Assembly: GCA_958437935.1 (NCBI GenBank)
Contig: CAUBPS010000003.1
Coordinates: 62,001-126,000, forward strand
Reading direction: 5' to 3'
From: an uncultured Collinsella sp.
Lineage (GTDB): Bacteria > Actinomycetota > Coriobacteriia > Coriobacteriales > Coriobacteriaceae
DNA length: 64,000 nucleotides
Under the pieces are notes generated by a model, which had not been told where the DNA came from, ran no database searches, and saw only the letters and a program-made list of their open reading frames with translations. Numbering within the stretch: position 1 is the stretch's first letter; each line of letters begins with the position of its first letter. Below are positions 8,841 to 18,046 of the stretch, in pieces. Both the position numbers and the translations under genes were made by a program.

Positions 8841-11591
8841 CTAGGCGTTGCGCTTGGCCTCGAGCTTGGCCTGAGCGGCAGCCAGGCGTGCGAGGGGCAC
8901 GCGATAGGGCGAGCAGGACACGTAGTCCACGTCGGCCACGTTAAACAGGCCCTTGATGGACTTGGGGTCGCCGCCGTGCTCGCCGCACACGCCAAAGTGC
9001 ATGTCGGGATTGGTGGCGCGACCCTTCTCCACGGCCATGCGCACGAGCTCGAGAACCGCCGTGTCGATGGTCTCGAAGGGGTTGTCCTTCAGGATCTTCT
9101 TGTGCAGGTACAGCGGAATGAACTTGGCCTCGGCATCGTCGCGGGAGAAGCCAAAGGTCGTCTGGGTAAGGTCGTTGGTGCCAAAGCAGAAGAAGTCGGC
9201 GTGCTGGGCGATCTCGTCGGCGACCATGCAGGCGCGCGGCAGCTCGAGCATCGTGCCCACGGGAATGTTGAGCTCGACGCCCTCCTCGGCGGAAACCTTG
9301 GCGATGACACGCTCGATGACCTCGCGGGTCTGGACATGCTCTGCCGTGATGGAAACGAGCGGAACCATGATCTCGGGGCGTGGGTCGACACCCTCCTTGA
9401 TAAGGCGGGCAGCAGCCGTGGCGACGGCGCGAACCTGCATGAGCGGCAGATCGCTAAAGACGACGGACAGGCGCACACCACGCAGGCCGAGCATCGGGTT
9501 GGACTCGACCATGCCGTCGATACGACGCAGGCGGGCACGCAGGGCGGCAAGCTCTTCCTCGCTGGCGCCAGCGGCTTCCTTCTTAGTGATGGCGACCTCA
9601 AGCTCGCGAGGATCATCCAGGAACTCATGCAGCGGCGGATCGAGCAGGCGAACGACCACATCGCGGCCGGACATGGTCTTGAACATCGCCAAGAAGTCCT
9701 CGGTCTGAACCTTGAGCAGGTCGGCCAGGGCCTGCTGCTTCACGGCCTCATCGTCAGACAGGATAAAGCTCTGGATGATGTTCTTGCGATCGCCCAGGAA
9801 CATGTGCTCGGTGCGGCACAGACCGATGGCCTCGGCGCCAAACTCGAGCGCGAGCGCAGCATCCTCGGGGTTGTCGGCGTTGACGCGCACGTGGTTGGCG
9901 TGACCGTCGGTCTCGTCCAAACGGATCTCATCGGCCCAAGACAGGATGGTGTCCAGGTCGCCGGTGAGCTCTGCAGAGACCAGGTCGACCGCGCCGTCGA
10001 CGACGATACCCTGGGTGCCGTCGATGGAGATGACATCGCCCTCGCGCAGCACGCGGTCGCTGCCCTCGATGCGCACGACCTTCTCTGCCGCGTCAATGTG
10101 GAAGCGCTCAACGCCGCAAACGCAGGGCGTACCCATGCCGCGGGCGATAACGGCGGCATGGCTCGTCTTGCCACCGTGGCTGGTCAGGATGCCCTCGGCG
10201 GCGACCATGCCCTTCAGGTCGTCGGGGTTGGTCTCCCAGCGAACCAAAATGACTTTATGCCCCTCGGCGGAACGTGCAACGGCGCCATCGCTCGAGAACA
10301 CGACCTCGCCCACGGCGGCACCGGGGCTGGCGTTCAGACCGCTGGCCAGCGCCTCGTACTTCTTGGAGGCGTCGAACTGCGGGTGCAGGAGCTGGTCGAG
10401 CTGCGCGGGATCGATGCGGCTCACGGCCTCCTCGCGGGTGATGAGGCCCTCCTCGACAATCTCGATGGCGATGCGCAGGGCGGCGGTGGCGGTGCGCTTG
10501 CCCACTCGGGTCTGGAGCATCCAGAGCTTGCCCTGCTCGATGGTGAACTCGATATCGCACATATCGCGATAGTGATCCTCGAGCGTCAGGAACACGCGCT
10601 CGAGCTCCTCGCCTGCGGACTCGAGGCCCGGAGTGTTCTTGAGGTCGGCGATGGGCTCGGTGTTGCGGATACCGGCGACGACGTCCTCGCCCTGGGCGTT
10701 CACCAAGAAGTCGCCGTAGAACTCCTTGGTGCCATCGGCCGGGTTGCGCGTAAAGGCGACGCCGGTCGCGGAGGTCTCGCCCTTGTTACCAAAAGCCATG
10801 GCCTGAACGTTGACGGCGGTACCGAGCTCGTCGGAGATACCATGCTGCTTGCGGTAGATGCAGGCACGCTCGTTCATCCAGCTGCCAAAGACAGCCTGGA
10901 TGGCAAGGCGTAGCTGAAGCTCCGGGTCGTGCGGGAAGACGGGCTTGCCGTCAGCGACCTCGAGCTCGGGATACAGGGCAGCCTCGACGTTCTCGGAGAA
11001 GATGCCCTTGAAGGTCTCGACGAGTTCCTGCAGGTCCTCGGCCGAAAGCTCGGAATCGACGCGAACGCCGGCGACCAGGCGTGCCTGGGTCAGGGCGTTC
11101 TCGAACAGGTCGGCGTCAACGCCCATGACGACGTTGGAAAACATCTGGATAAAGCGGCGGTAGCTATCCCAGGCAAAGCGCGGGTTTTGCGTCTGGGCAA
11201 TAAGACCCTGAACAGAGTCGTCGTTGAGACCCAAGTTGAGGACCGTGTCCATCATACCGGGCATGGAGAACGGAGCGCCCGAGCGGACCGACACGAGCAG
11301 CGGATCGGAAGCGTCGCCGAGCTTTTTGCCGCAACGGGCCTCGAGGTCTGCCTCGGCGGCAACGATCTCATCGAGTGCGCCTTCGGGCCAGACGTTGCCG
11401 GCACCGGAGTACTCGACACAGGTCTGGCAGGTAATAGTAAAGCCACCGGGAACCGGCAGGCCGATACGGCTCATCTCGGCAAGGTTAGCGCCCTTGCCAC
11501 CAAGCACGAAGTTCATGGACTTGTCGCCCTCGGTGACACAGGTGCCCTGGGCGTCGGTTCCAAAACGGTAAACCCTCTTGCAATCGCTCAC
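8841..11591 (-). CDS. ppdK: Pyruvate, phosphate dikinase
   Basis: Interconverts pyruvate + ATP + Pi with phosphoenolpyruvate + AMP + PPi; in gut anaerobes it links glycolysis and gluconeogenesis. The 916-aa protein has the N-terminal ATP-grasp start NFVLGGKGANLAEMSRIGLPVP, the swivelling His domain with TSHGGKTSHAAVIARG (phospho-His), and the C-terminal PEP/pyruvate barrel with LCRTEHMF and GTNDLTQTTFGFSRDDAE. GTG start at 11591 follows AAGGGG. The upstream same-strand neighbour ppsR probably regulates it by phosphorylating the active-site Thr next to the His. Confidence 0.97.
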   Translation of the reverse strand: MSDCKRVYRFGTDAQGTCVTEGDKSMNFVLGGKGANLAEMSRIGLPVPGGFTITCQTCVEYSGAGNVWPEGALDEIVAAEADLEARCGKKLGDASDPLLVSVRSGAPFSMPGMMDTVLNLGLNDDSVQGLIAQTQNPRFAWDSYRRFIQMFSNVVMGVDADLFENALTQARLVAGVRVDSELSAEDLQELVETFKGIFSENVEAALYPELEVADGKPVFPHDPELQLRLAIQAVFGSWMNERACIYRKQHGISDELGTAVNVQAMAFGNKGETSATGVAFTRNPADGTKEFYGDFLVNAQGEDVVAGIRNTEPIADLKNTPGLESAGEELERVFLTLEDHYRDMCDIEFTIEQGKLWMLQTRVGKRTATAALRIAIEIVEEGLITREEAVSRIDPAQLDQLLHPQFDASKKYEALASGLNASPGAAVGEVVFSSDGAVARSAEGHKVILVRWETNPDDLKGMVAAEGILTSHGGKTSHAAVIARGMGTPCVCGVERFHIDAAEKVVRIEGSDRVLREGDVISIDGTQGIVVDGAVDLVSAELTGDLDTILSWADEIRLDETDGHANHVRVNADNPEDAALALEFGAEAIGLCRTEHMFLGDRKNIIQSFILSDDEAVKQQALADLLKVQTEDFLAMFKTMSGRDVVVRLLDPPLHEFLDDPRELEVAITKKEAAGASEEELAALRARLRRIDGMVESNPMLGLRGVRLSVVFSDLPLMQVRAVATAAARLIKEGVDPRPEIMVPLVSITAEHVQTREVIERVIAKVSAEEGVELNIPVGTMLELPRACMVADEIAQHADFFCFGTNDLTQTTFGFSRDDAEAKFIPLYLHKKILKDNPFETIDTAVLELVRMAVEKGRATNPDMHFGVCGEHGGDPKSIKGLFNVADVDYVSCSPYRVPLARLAAAQAKLEAKRNA

Positions 11592-11916
11592 GATACTTCC
11601 CCTTCCATGCGCTCTCGCACACGACCGTGGTAACGAATCGACCCACCGGATGCGGGCCGTGAGGGAACTATACGGCGCGTTTTGGGCAGGCTTGAGCAGA
11701 GGGTGCGCGGTTTGGTAAACGTGCTAAAACTGGCGGTAAACGGTAGGTAAAGGTGGTTACCTTATGAAGATACCACTACAAGGAAAATGCAGGTCGGATG
11801 CGATGTTTTTGCTAAATCGCTTTACCGTTTATCAGCATTATTTCCAAGTATTCTCTTTGGGTAGCTAAAAGAGCCCGTCCCAAATTAGCTACCCAAATAA
11901 CCTTGTCCCAAGTGAG
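11592..11916. other. 325-bp intergenic region, ppsR to ppdK
   Basis: No supported gene. It holds the leader/promoter region of ppdK on the minus strand (a TATAGT hexamer near 11668-11673 lacks a good -35) and the AGCTAC inverted-repeat motif at 11859-11920. A 34-codon plus-strand frame beginning near 11764 has a passable ribosome site but no recognisable sequence. Confidence 0.5.
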
Positions 11917-11920
11917 CTAC
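11859..11920. repeat. AGCTAC inverted-repeat motif, copy 1
   Basis: GGGTAGCTAA (11859-11868) and TTAGCTACCC (11885-11894) form a perfect 10-bp inverted repeat around GAGCCCGTCCCAAA-like DNA. A second half-copy, GTCCCAAGTGAGCTAC, follows at 11905-11920 and overlaps the ppsR stop codon. A related copy lies at 19909-19940, also touching a stop codon. T-tracts are absent, so this is not a standard terminator. Confidence 0.6.
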
Positions 11921-12792
11921 TTTTGTTGAGCGCGGCGGGCGGCACGGCGGGCTCTTGCCTCTTGAATCTCTTCGAGGTGAGCAATGATCTCGGCAGCGCT
12001 TTCCTCGATGGCCTTGCCATCGGTACGCACTACAAAGCAGCCCAGGCGTTTCATGAGCGCGCGGGCTTCCGCAAGCTCACTACGCACGCTCTCGGGTTCG
12101 GCATAGGAGCCGGCAACGGCACGGGCGTAATCATCGCCCAAGCGGCTATCGCGAATTTCGGAAATCACATCGACGGTCGAAATCAGACCAAACAACCGCA
12201 TCGGGTCGACCTCGTAGATCGACTTAGGCGGCTCCATACCATGCGCTAACGGAACATTGGCAACCTTGTAGCCCTGATAGGCCAAATACATCGACAGCGG
12301 CGTCTTGGACGTGCGAGATACACCCAGCAGCACGATATCGGCACCCGACAGATCGTCACAACCACGACCGTCATCGTGCTCAACGAAATACTCCATAGCC
12401 TCGATACGATGGAAATAGCGGTCATCGGTCTTGTGAATCACGCCCGCAACGCCCTTGGGCGGCACACCGAGGAGCGACGACAGCACGGCAAGCGTCGGGC
12501 CGATCAGGTCGACCGAACGGATATGCAGCATGCCCAAATAGTCGAGCACGCGAGCGCGAAGCGCCGGATCGACAATGGTGTGGAACACGGCGATATCGCG
12601 ATGGTCTGCATCGACACGCGATCCCACAAACGATTTAACCTGCTCCACCGAGGTCACCTTGGGCAGGCGCAAGAGATGAAAAGCCCCTTCATCAAATTGC
12701 CCGGACGCCGCAAGCACCACCTCACAAGCGGTATCACCGAGCGAGTCGGAGATAACGATGACGGTGGGACGAGCGGTGACCAGGCAATCCAT
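11917..12792 (-). CDS. ppsR: PEP synthase/PPDK regulatory protein (DUF299), bifunctional kinase-pyrophosphorylase
   Basis: DUF299 proteins inactivate PEP synthase or pyruvate phosphate dikinase by ADP-dependent phosphorylation of a Thr near the catalytic His, and reactivate it by Pi-dependent removal. The 291-aa protein starts VIVISDSLGDTACEVV and has the P-loop-like GVSRTSKTPLSMYLA (about residues 154-168). ppdK lies next downstream on the same strand, so PPDK rather than PpsA is the likely target. ATG at 12792 follows AAAGGAG. Confidence 0.92.
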   Translation of the reverse strand: MDCLVTARPTVIVISDSLGDTACEVVLAASGQFDEGAFHLLRLPKVTSVEQVKSFVGSRVDADHRDIAVFHTIVDPALRARVLDYLGMLHIRSVDLIGPTLAVLSSLLGVPPKGVAGVIHKTDDRYFHRIEAMEYFVEHDDGRGCDDLSGADIVLLGVSRTSKTPLSMYLAYQGYKVANVPLAHGMEPPKSIYEVDPMRLFGLISTVDVISEIRDSRLGDDYARAVAGSYAEPESVRSELAEARALMKRLGCFVVRTDGKAIEESAAEIIAHLEEIQEARARRAARRAQQK

Positions 12793-12826
12793 GCGGGGCT
12801 CCTTTTGCGCTTATGCGCAGGCTGGC

Positions 12827-14923
12827 TTACTTTTTGCGGGCAAGCTCACCGATGTTGGCGATGCCGGAGAAAACGGCCTCGAAGCGGTTGAGCAGCTTAA
12901 GGCGATTATCGCGAAGCTGCTCGTCCTTGTCCATGACCATGACCTCATCGAAGAAACGGTCGATGGGCGCGCGCAGAGCGGCGAGGGCGGCAAATGCGGC
13001 CGGGTAGTCCTCGGCAGCAAGGGCGGCATCGACAGCGGTCTGAGCAGCCTCGGAGGCGTCGGCGAGCGCGAGCTCGACCTCGCCCATCAGGCTGCGGTCG
13101 TACTCCGCACCCAGCTCGGGCTTGGAGATGTGCGCGGCACGGGCATAGGCGGTAGCCAGGTTGTCAAAGGTCTCGGCATCATTCTTGCGGGCCTCGTCGA
13201 GGGCGGCGCAGCGGGCGAAGAAGACGGACGGGGCGATAATGTGCACCGCGGAGACGGCGGCAACGGTATCGGCCGGGATCTTTTCGTCGCGGGCCATGCT
13301 CACCAGGCGGCCATGGAAGAAGTCACGAACCTGCTGGGCGACCTCGGCGGCGTCGAACTCAATGCCCTGCTCGCTGTAAAGCTGCAGAGCAAAGTCAATC
13401 AGCGACGTGGGGTCGATCGGCAGACGGTCGCGCAGAATGTTGATGATACCGATAGCGGCACGACGCAGCGCGTAGGGATCGGAGGAGCCGGTCGGGGGCT
13501 CGCCGATGGCAAAGATACCGGCGATGGTATCGAGCTTGTCGGCGCAGGCCACGATGCAGCCAGCGGTGCCCTCAGGCAGCTCGTCACCGGCAAAGCGGGG
13601 ACGATAATGATCGCGAATGGCGTGGGCGACCTCGTCGTTCTCCCCCATCGCGGTGGCGTAGTAACCGCCCATCACGCCCTGCTGGCTCGTGAACTCGACG
13701 ACGGCGTTGGACACCAGGTCGGCCTTGCACAGGTGCGCGGCGCGAGCGGCGTCGGCGGCAAGATGGGCGCCCAGATGAGCCTCGCGGGCAATAGCGAGCG
13801 CGAGCTGCTCAATGCGCTCGGACTTGGCGAGCACGCTGCCGAGCTTCTCCTGGAAGGCGACCTTGGCCAGGCGCTCACGGAACTCGTCGAGGGAGATCTT
13901 CAGGTCCTCCTCGTAGAAGAACTTAGCGTCGTCCAGACGGGCACGCACGACGCGCTCGTTGCCGTCGATCACGCGCTCGGCATTCTCGGGCTTGCTGTTG
14001 GAGACGACCACGAACTCACGCGTCAGCTTGCCCTCGCCGTCATAGATCGGGAAGTAGCGCTGGTTGGTGAGCATGGACTCGCAGATGATCTCGTGCGGGA
14101 CCTTGAGGAACTCCTCATCGAAGGTACCGACGAGCACCGTCGGCCACTCGCAGAGATTGATGACCTCCTCGAAGACCTTCTTGGGCGTATCGACATGGCA
14201 GCCGGGACGGGCAGCCTCGACCTCGGCGATACCGGCGAGAATCACCTCGCGACGGCGCTCGGCAGAAAGCACGCCGGCGTCCTCGAGCACCTGCTCGTAG
14301 ACGGCGGGGCTGGCGACAACGTGGTCACCGGGGCCAAGCACGCGATGGCCGCGCGTGGTGTTGCCGCTCGTCACGTCGGCAAACGACACGGGCACAACAT
14401 CCTCGCCCAAAAGGCAGCAGATCCAGCGGACCGGGCGCACGAAGGTGGCGTGCTCGTGGCCCCAGCGCTGACTACGGTAGTTGGGCCACTGCAGGCCGGC
14501 GATGGTCTTCTCGCACAGAGCGGTCAGAATCGGCGTAGCCGGTGCGGAAGGAATGTTCTTCTCGGCAAAGACGTACTCACGGCCGTCGGTGTCCTCGCGA
14601 CGGACCAGATCCTCGGCAGCCACACCGCACTTGCGGGCGAAGCCCTGGGCGGCCTTGGTGGCGTTACCGTCAGCGTCGAAGGCGATGTTGGCCGCAGGGC
14701 CACGCTTGACCTCGTGAACCTCATCGGTCGCGGTGGCGACGTCGGCAACGAGCGCAGCCAGGCGACGCGGGCTCGAGATCACGCGGACCTCGCCGTGGGC
14801 CAGACCGGCCTCGTCGAGACCCTTGGCGATCATGGTGCCAAGCTGCTTGACGGCATTGTTCAGCGGTGCGGAGGGCATTTCCTCCGTACCGATCTCAAAC
14901 AGGAAATCCTTAGCGTCTGCCAT
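12827..14923 (-). CDS. glyS: Glycyl-tRNA synthetase beta subunit
   Basis: Beta subunit of the bacterial alpha2beta2 glycyl-tRNA synthetase; it carries tRNA-binding and HD-like domains. The 698-aa protein begins DFLFEIGTEEMPSAPL, a diagnostic GlyS start, and has FVRPVRWI, RGHR (about residue 180) and a C-terminal anticodon-binding helical region. ATG at 14923 is three bases after the glyQ stop, with GAGGTGG inside glyQ as ribosome site. Confidence 0.97.
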   Translation of the reverse strand: MADAKDFLFEIGTEEMPSAPLNNAVKQLGTMIAKGLDEAGLAHGEVRVISSPRRLAALVADVATATDEVHEVKRGPAANIAFDADGNATKAAQGFARKCGVAAEDLVRREDTDGREYVFAEKNIPSAPATPILTALCEKTIAGLQWPNYRSQRWGHEHATFVRPVRWICCLLGEDVVPVSFADVTSGNTTRGHRVLGPGDHVVASPAVYEQVLEDAGVLSAERRREVILAGIAEVEAARPGCHVDTPKKVFEEVINLCEWPTVLVGTFDEEFLKVPHEIICESMLTNQRYFPIYDGEGKLTREFVVVSNSKPENAERVIDGNERVVRARLDDAKFFYEEDLKISLDEFRERLAKVAFQEKLGSVLAKSERIEQLALAIAREAHLGAHLAADAARAAHLCKADLVSNAVVEFTSQQGVMGGYYATAMGENDEVAHAIRDHYRPRFAGDELPEGTAGCIVACADKLDTIAGIFAIGEPPTGSSDPYALRRAAIGIINILRDRLPIDPTSLIDFALQLYSEQGIEFDAAEVAQQVRDFFHGRLVSMARDEKIPADTVAAVSAVHIIAPSVFFARCAALDEARKNDAETFDNLATAYARAAHISKPELGAEYDRSLMGEVELALADASEAAQTAVDAALAAEDYPAAFAALAALRAPIDRFFDEVMVMDKDEQLRDNRLKLLNRFEAVFSGIANIGELARKK

Positions 14924-14926
14924 GGC

Positions 14927-15838
14927 TTACGCCACCTCGCCTTCCTGGTCGGCATTCTCGTTGACTCCGGCGACCTCGGCCATATAGGCCTCGCAGCACG
15001 CCTTGGCGACGGCGCGGACGCGCAGGATGTAATTGGCACGCTCGACCGCGGACAGCGCGCCGCGGGCATCGAGCAGATTGAAAGCGTGGCTGCACTTCAT
15101 GACGCAGTCGTATGCGGGCAGCGGCAGCTTGCGCTCCAGGCAGGAATGGCACTCGGCCTCGTAGTCGTCAAACTTCTGACGCATCATCTCGACGTTGGCA
15201 ACCTCAAAGTTATAGGCACTGAACTCGCGCTCGTTCTCGAGGAACACGTCGCCGTAAGTCATGGGCGTACCGTCGGGCAGGTAGCTCCACACCAGGTCGT
15301 AAACGGAGTTGACGCCCTGGGCGTACATGGCGATACGCTCCAGGCCATAGGTGATCTCGACGGGCACGGGGTCGACCTCGATACCGCCCACCTGCTGGAA
15401 GTACGTAAACTGCGTGACCTCCATACCGTTGAGCCAGACCTCCCAGCCAAGGCCCCAGGCGCCCAAGGTCGGGCTCTCCCAGTCGTCCTCGACAAAGCGG
15501 ACGTCATGGTCGTTGGGGTCCAGGCCAATGGCGGCCAGCGAACCCAGGTAGAGCTCCTGGGCGTTGACCGGCGACGGCTTGATGAGCACCTGGAACTGAT
15601 AGTAGTGCTGCATGCGGTTAGGGTTCTCGCCGTAGCGGCCGTCGGCGGGACGGCGGCAAGGCTGAGCATAGCAGGTGCGCCACTCGGCGGGACCGAGCGA
15701 GCGCAGTGTGGTCGCGGTATGGAAGGTACCGGCACCGACCTCGGAGTCATAGGGCTGCATAATAACGCAGCCCTGCTCGCCCCAGTACTGCTGGAGGCGC
15801 AGGATGATGTCTTGGAAGGAAAGCGATGAAGCGTTCAT
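14927..15838 (-). CDS. glyQ: Glycyl-tRNA synthetase alpha subunit
   Basis: Catalytic alpha subunit of the two-gene glycyl-tRNA synthetase. The 303-aa class II core opens FQDIILRLQQYWGEQGCVIMQPYDSEVG; the motif-2 segment CYAQPCRRPADGRYGENPNR binds ATP and acceptor end. The next gene glyS completes the enzyme. There is only a 59-base gap to lepB, containing a TATAGT hexamer (15885-15890); no T-box leader fits in it. Confidence 0.97.
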   Translation of the reverse strand: MNASSLSFQDIILRLQQYWGEQGCVIMQPYDSEVGAGTFHTATTLRSLGPAEWRTCYAQPCRRPADGRYGENPNRMQHYYQFQVLIKPSPVNAQELYLGSLAAIGLDPNDHDVRFVEDDWESPTLGAWGLGWEVWLNGMEVTQFTYFQQVGGIEVDPVPVEITYGLERIAMYAQGVNSVYDLVWSYLPDGTPMTYGDVFLENEREFSAYNFEVANVEMMRQKFDDYEAECHSCLERKLPLPAYDCVMKCSHAFNLLDARGALSAVERANYILRVRAVAKACCEAYMAEVAGVNENADQEGEVA

Positions 15839-15897
15839 GCCTCTAATATCCCCTCGTCGAAACGATTACACGGTTAGGTACTGTACTATAGCGGTTT

Positions 15898-16461
15898 TTA
15901 GTCGATAGCGCCGATGCGGTTGAGCGGCCAGTAGCGAACGAGTGCCACGGCCATTAAGTCGGAGCGGTCGACCGGCCCAAAATAGCGGGAGTCGGCTGAG
16001 TTCTCTCGGTTGTCGCCCATCACCCACACACACCCGTCGGGGACGGTGTAGGGATAGCTCACCTGGACGCCGGGCGCTTGGACCGAAAGCGGCCAGCTCA
16101 TGCCCGCCGTATAGTCCTCGTCGAGCGCTTGGCCGTCAACGACCACCTTGCCGTCCTGTAGGTCGACCGTCTGGCCGGCCGTGGCAATAACGCGCTTGAC
16201 AAGAATATCATGCTCGGAGGTGCCGTCGGGGTTGTGAAACACCACGATATCGCCCTGCTTGACGGGCTGACCGAGCTCGAGGCTCACCTTTTGCGCCAGG
16301 ATCTGGTCGCCAATCTCGATCGTGTCCTCCATAGAGCCGGTGGGCACCACAAAGGGCTCGACCACAAAGGTGCGGATCAGGAAGGTGGCCACAAGCGCGA
16401 TCGCGATGACCGCGATCCACTCAAAAGCGCCCCTCAACGCGGAATGTTGCGTAGGAACCAT
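15898..16461 (-). CDS. lepB: Signal peptidase I
   Basis: Membrane-anchored serine protease that removes signal peptides of exported proteins. The 187-aa protein has one N-terminal membrane helix (WIAVIAIALVATFLIRTFVV), the catalytic Ser in VPTGSMEDTI (about residue 43), the Lys in HDILVKRVIATAG and the GDNRENSADSRYFGPV box. ATG at 16461 has GAGGAG at normal spacing; a GTG two codons upstream (16467), overlapping the trmD stop, is also possible. Confidence 0.94.
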   Translation of the reverse strand: MVPTQHSALRGAFEWIAVIAIALVATFLIRTFVVEPFVVPTGSMEDTIEIGDQILAQKVSLELGQPVKQGDIVVFHNPDGTSEHDILVKRVIATAGQTVDLQDGKVVVDGQALDEDYTAGMSWPLSVQAPGVQVSYPYTVPDGCVWVMGDNRENSADSRYFGPVDRSDLMAVALVRYWPLNRIGAID

Positions 16462-16463
16462 AC

Positions 16464-17222
16464 TCACTCCTCGCTCTGCGAATACGAAGCGTCAAGGATC
16501 TCCTGCGCGTATGCGCGCTCCTGGGGCGTAAGCCGCGCAGTCTCGATCAGGTCGGGACGCCAGCGGCAGGTGCGCTCGATGGCGTTCTTGCGGCGCCAAG
16601 CGTCAACTTTTGCGTGATCGCCACTCACGAGCACAGGAGGCACGCCCTCGCCGTTGAACTCGGCGGGACGGGTGTACTGCGCGTACTCGAGCAGGCCTCC
16701 GTCCTCGGCGGTCGAGAACGACTCGTCCACGTTGCTCATCTCGTCGCCCAGGGCGCCGGGAATCAGACGCACGACGGCGTCGGCAACGACCATAGCGGGA
16801 AGCTCGCCGCCCGTAAGCACGTAGTCGCCGATCGACAGGCGCTCGTCGGCATACGCATACGCGCGCTCGTCGACGCCCTCGTAGCGGCTGCATACAAACA
16901 GCAGGCGCTCGCTTTTGAGCAGGCGCTCGGCCACATGCTGCGTAAAGGGTTCGCCGCAGGGCGTAAAGAACACCACGGTGGGCTTGGGGCCCTCGGAGCT
17001 AATAGCCTCGATGGCCTCGGCGATGGGCTCGACCTTCATGAGCATGCCCTGCCCGCCGCCGTACGGCTCGTCATCGACGGTACGATGACGGTCGTGCGTC
17101 CAGTCACGCAGGTTATAGGCCTTAAAATCAAAAAGGCCGGCCTTACGGGCGCGGCCCAATATCGACGTGGACATGACGGGCTCAAACATCTCGGGAAAGA
17201 CCGAAAGGGTCTCAATCAGCAT
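16464..17222 (-). CDS. trmD: tRNA (guanine-N1-)-methyltransferase
   Basis: Methylates G37 next to the anticodon, using S-adenosylmethionine through a trefoil knot, to prevent frameshifting. The 252-aa protein shows VFPEMFEPVMSTSILGRA at the start, DDEPYGGGQGML, and the knot segments LLFVCSRYEGVDERA and LSIGDYVLTGGELPA. Ends overlapping lepB. Member of rpsP-KH-rimM-trmD-lepB. Confidence 0.97.
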   Translation of the reverse strand: MLIETLSVFPEMFEPVMSTSILGRARKAGLFDFKAYNLRDWTHDRHRTVDDEPYGGGQGMLMKVEPIAEAIEAISSEGPKPTVVFFTPCGEPFTQHVAERLLKSERLLFVCSRYEGVDERAYAYADERLSIGDYVLTGGELPAMVVADAVVRLIPGALGDEMSNVDESFSTAEDGGLLEYAQYTRPAEFNGEGVPPVLVSGDHAKVDAWRRKNAIERTCRWRPDLIETARLTPQERAYAQEILDASYSQSEE

Positions 17223-17232
17223 GTTGTCCTCC

Positions 17233-17754
17233 CTACTTGTCCATATCGATCAGGCCGTCCATAACGTGGACGAAAATTGTTCCTGTGTCGGGAAGATCGA
17301 GCACAACCTGCTCGATCACGGGAATCAGCACCTCGCCGTACCGATCGCCCTCGACAACCCAAACATCGTTAGCGGGCGTCGACATGATCTCGACGATCGT
17401 GCCGAGTAAACCGAAGCGCTCGTCGACCACCTCGCGACCCATCAGGTCGGTATAGGCGGCGTCGAGCGAATCGAGCTCAAAGTCGTCACGATTTGCCAAC
17501 ACGTAGCATCCCGTGATGCCCTCGGCGGCCGTCAAGTCGTCAATGCCCTCAAACGAGACCAGATCGCCATCGCCCGTATCGGTGACGGACACGACCGTGC
17601 AAAAGCGGTCGCGCTTGAGCGCCGGCGGCGTCAGGGCGACGCGCATACCCGGCTCTAATACAGAAGGAAGCCCCCGCAGCGGCTGCGCGAGGACCTCCCC
17701 CTTCCTTCCGTGCGGCTTGACCACACGGGCGATGTTTTTGTACTGGGACCTCAA
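17233..17754 (-). CDS. rimM: Ribosome maturation factor RimM
   Basis: RimM helps 30S head assembly by binding S19. The 173-aa protein has the N-terminal barrel start IARVVKPHGRKGEV and the PRC-barrel C-terminal half with VVDERFGLLGTIVEI and VLIPVIEQVV. A TTG start at 17754 is used, four bases after the KH-protein stop, so coupled translation is likely. Order rpsP-KH-rimM-trmD is classical. Confidence 0.94.
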   Translation of the reverse strand: MRSQYKNIARVVKPHGRKGEVLAQPLRGLPSVLEPGMRVALTPPALKRDRFCTVVSVTDTGDGDLVSFEGIDDLTAAEGITGCYVLANRDDFELDSLDAAYTDLMGREVVDERFGLLGTIVEIMSTPANDVWVVEGDRYGEVLIPVIEQVVLDLPDTGTIFVHVMDGLIDMDK

Positions 17755-17758
17755 GGTC

Positions 17759-18043
17759 CTAGCCCAGAACCTCTACCTCGACAGCAGTGTCGAGGCGAGC
17801 GGCCAGTGCACGGGCGAGCGTGCGAATGGCCTTGATGGTACGGCCACGACGGCCGATGACCTTAGCGACGTCATCCTCGGCGACCGAAACCTCAATCGTA
17901 GAGGCGTCGTCACCATCGATGACCTCAAGGCTCACGGAATCCGGGTCGTCGACGATCTGAACAACGAGATATTCGACGAGATCGGCGATGCGATCTGAGA
18001 GCATTGCCTCACCCTCGAGCTGTGCAGCGTCAACCTCAGGCAC
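17759..18043 (-). CDS. KH-domain RNA-binding protein (KhpA-like)
   Basis: Small RNA-binding protein; KhpA in Gram-positive bacteria acts with KhpB in elongation control and sRNA binding. The 94-aa protein has one KH domain with the GxxG loop as VIGRRGRTIKAIRTLARA (about residues 61-78). Slightly longer at the N-terminus than the usual ~77 aa. Lies between rpsP and rimM, the standard place of this family. Confidence 0.93.
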   Translation of the reverse strand: MPEVDAAQLEGEAMLSDRIADLVEYLVVQIVDDPDSVSLEVIDGDDASTIEVSVAEDDVAKVIGRRGRTIKAIRTLARALAARLDTAVEVEVLG

Positions 18044-18046
18044 GAT

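Noticed and set aside
8829..10913. 694-codon plus-strand open frame opposite ppdK
   Set aside because: Antisense shadow of a certain gene with repetitive His/Gly/Leu composition and no ribosome site.
11764..11868. 34-codon plus-strand frame between ppsR and ppdK
   Set aside because: It has a passable AAAGGTGG site, but no recognisable sequence and it ends inside the inverted-repeat motif; not enough support.
12758..15829. 1023-codon plus-strand open frame opposite glyS and glyQ
   Set aside because: Antisense to both synthetase subunits; composition is typical of a reverse-strand shadow in high-GC DNA.
15839..15897. T-box leader for glyQ
   Set aside because: Looked for because glycyl-tRNA synthetase genes often have one; the 59-base gap to lepB is too short for it.
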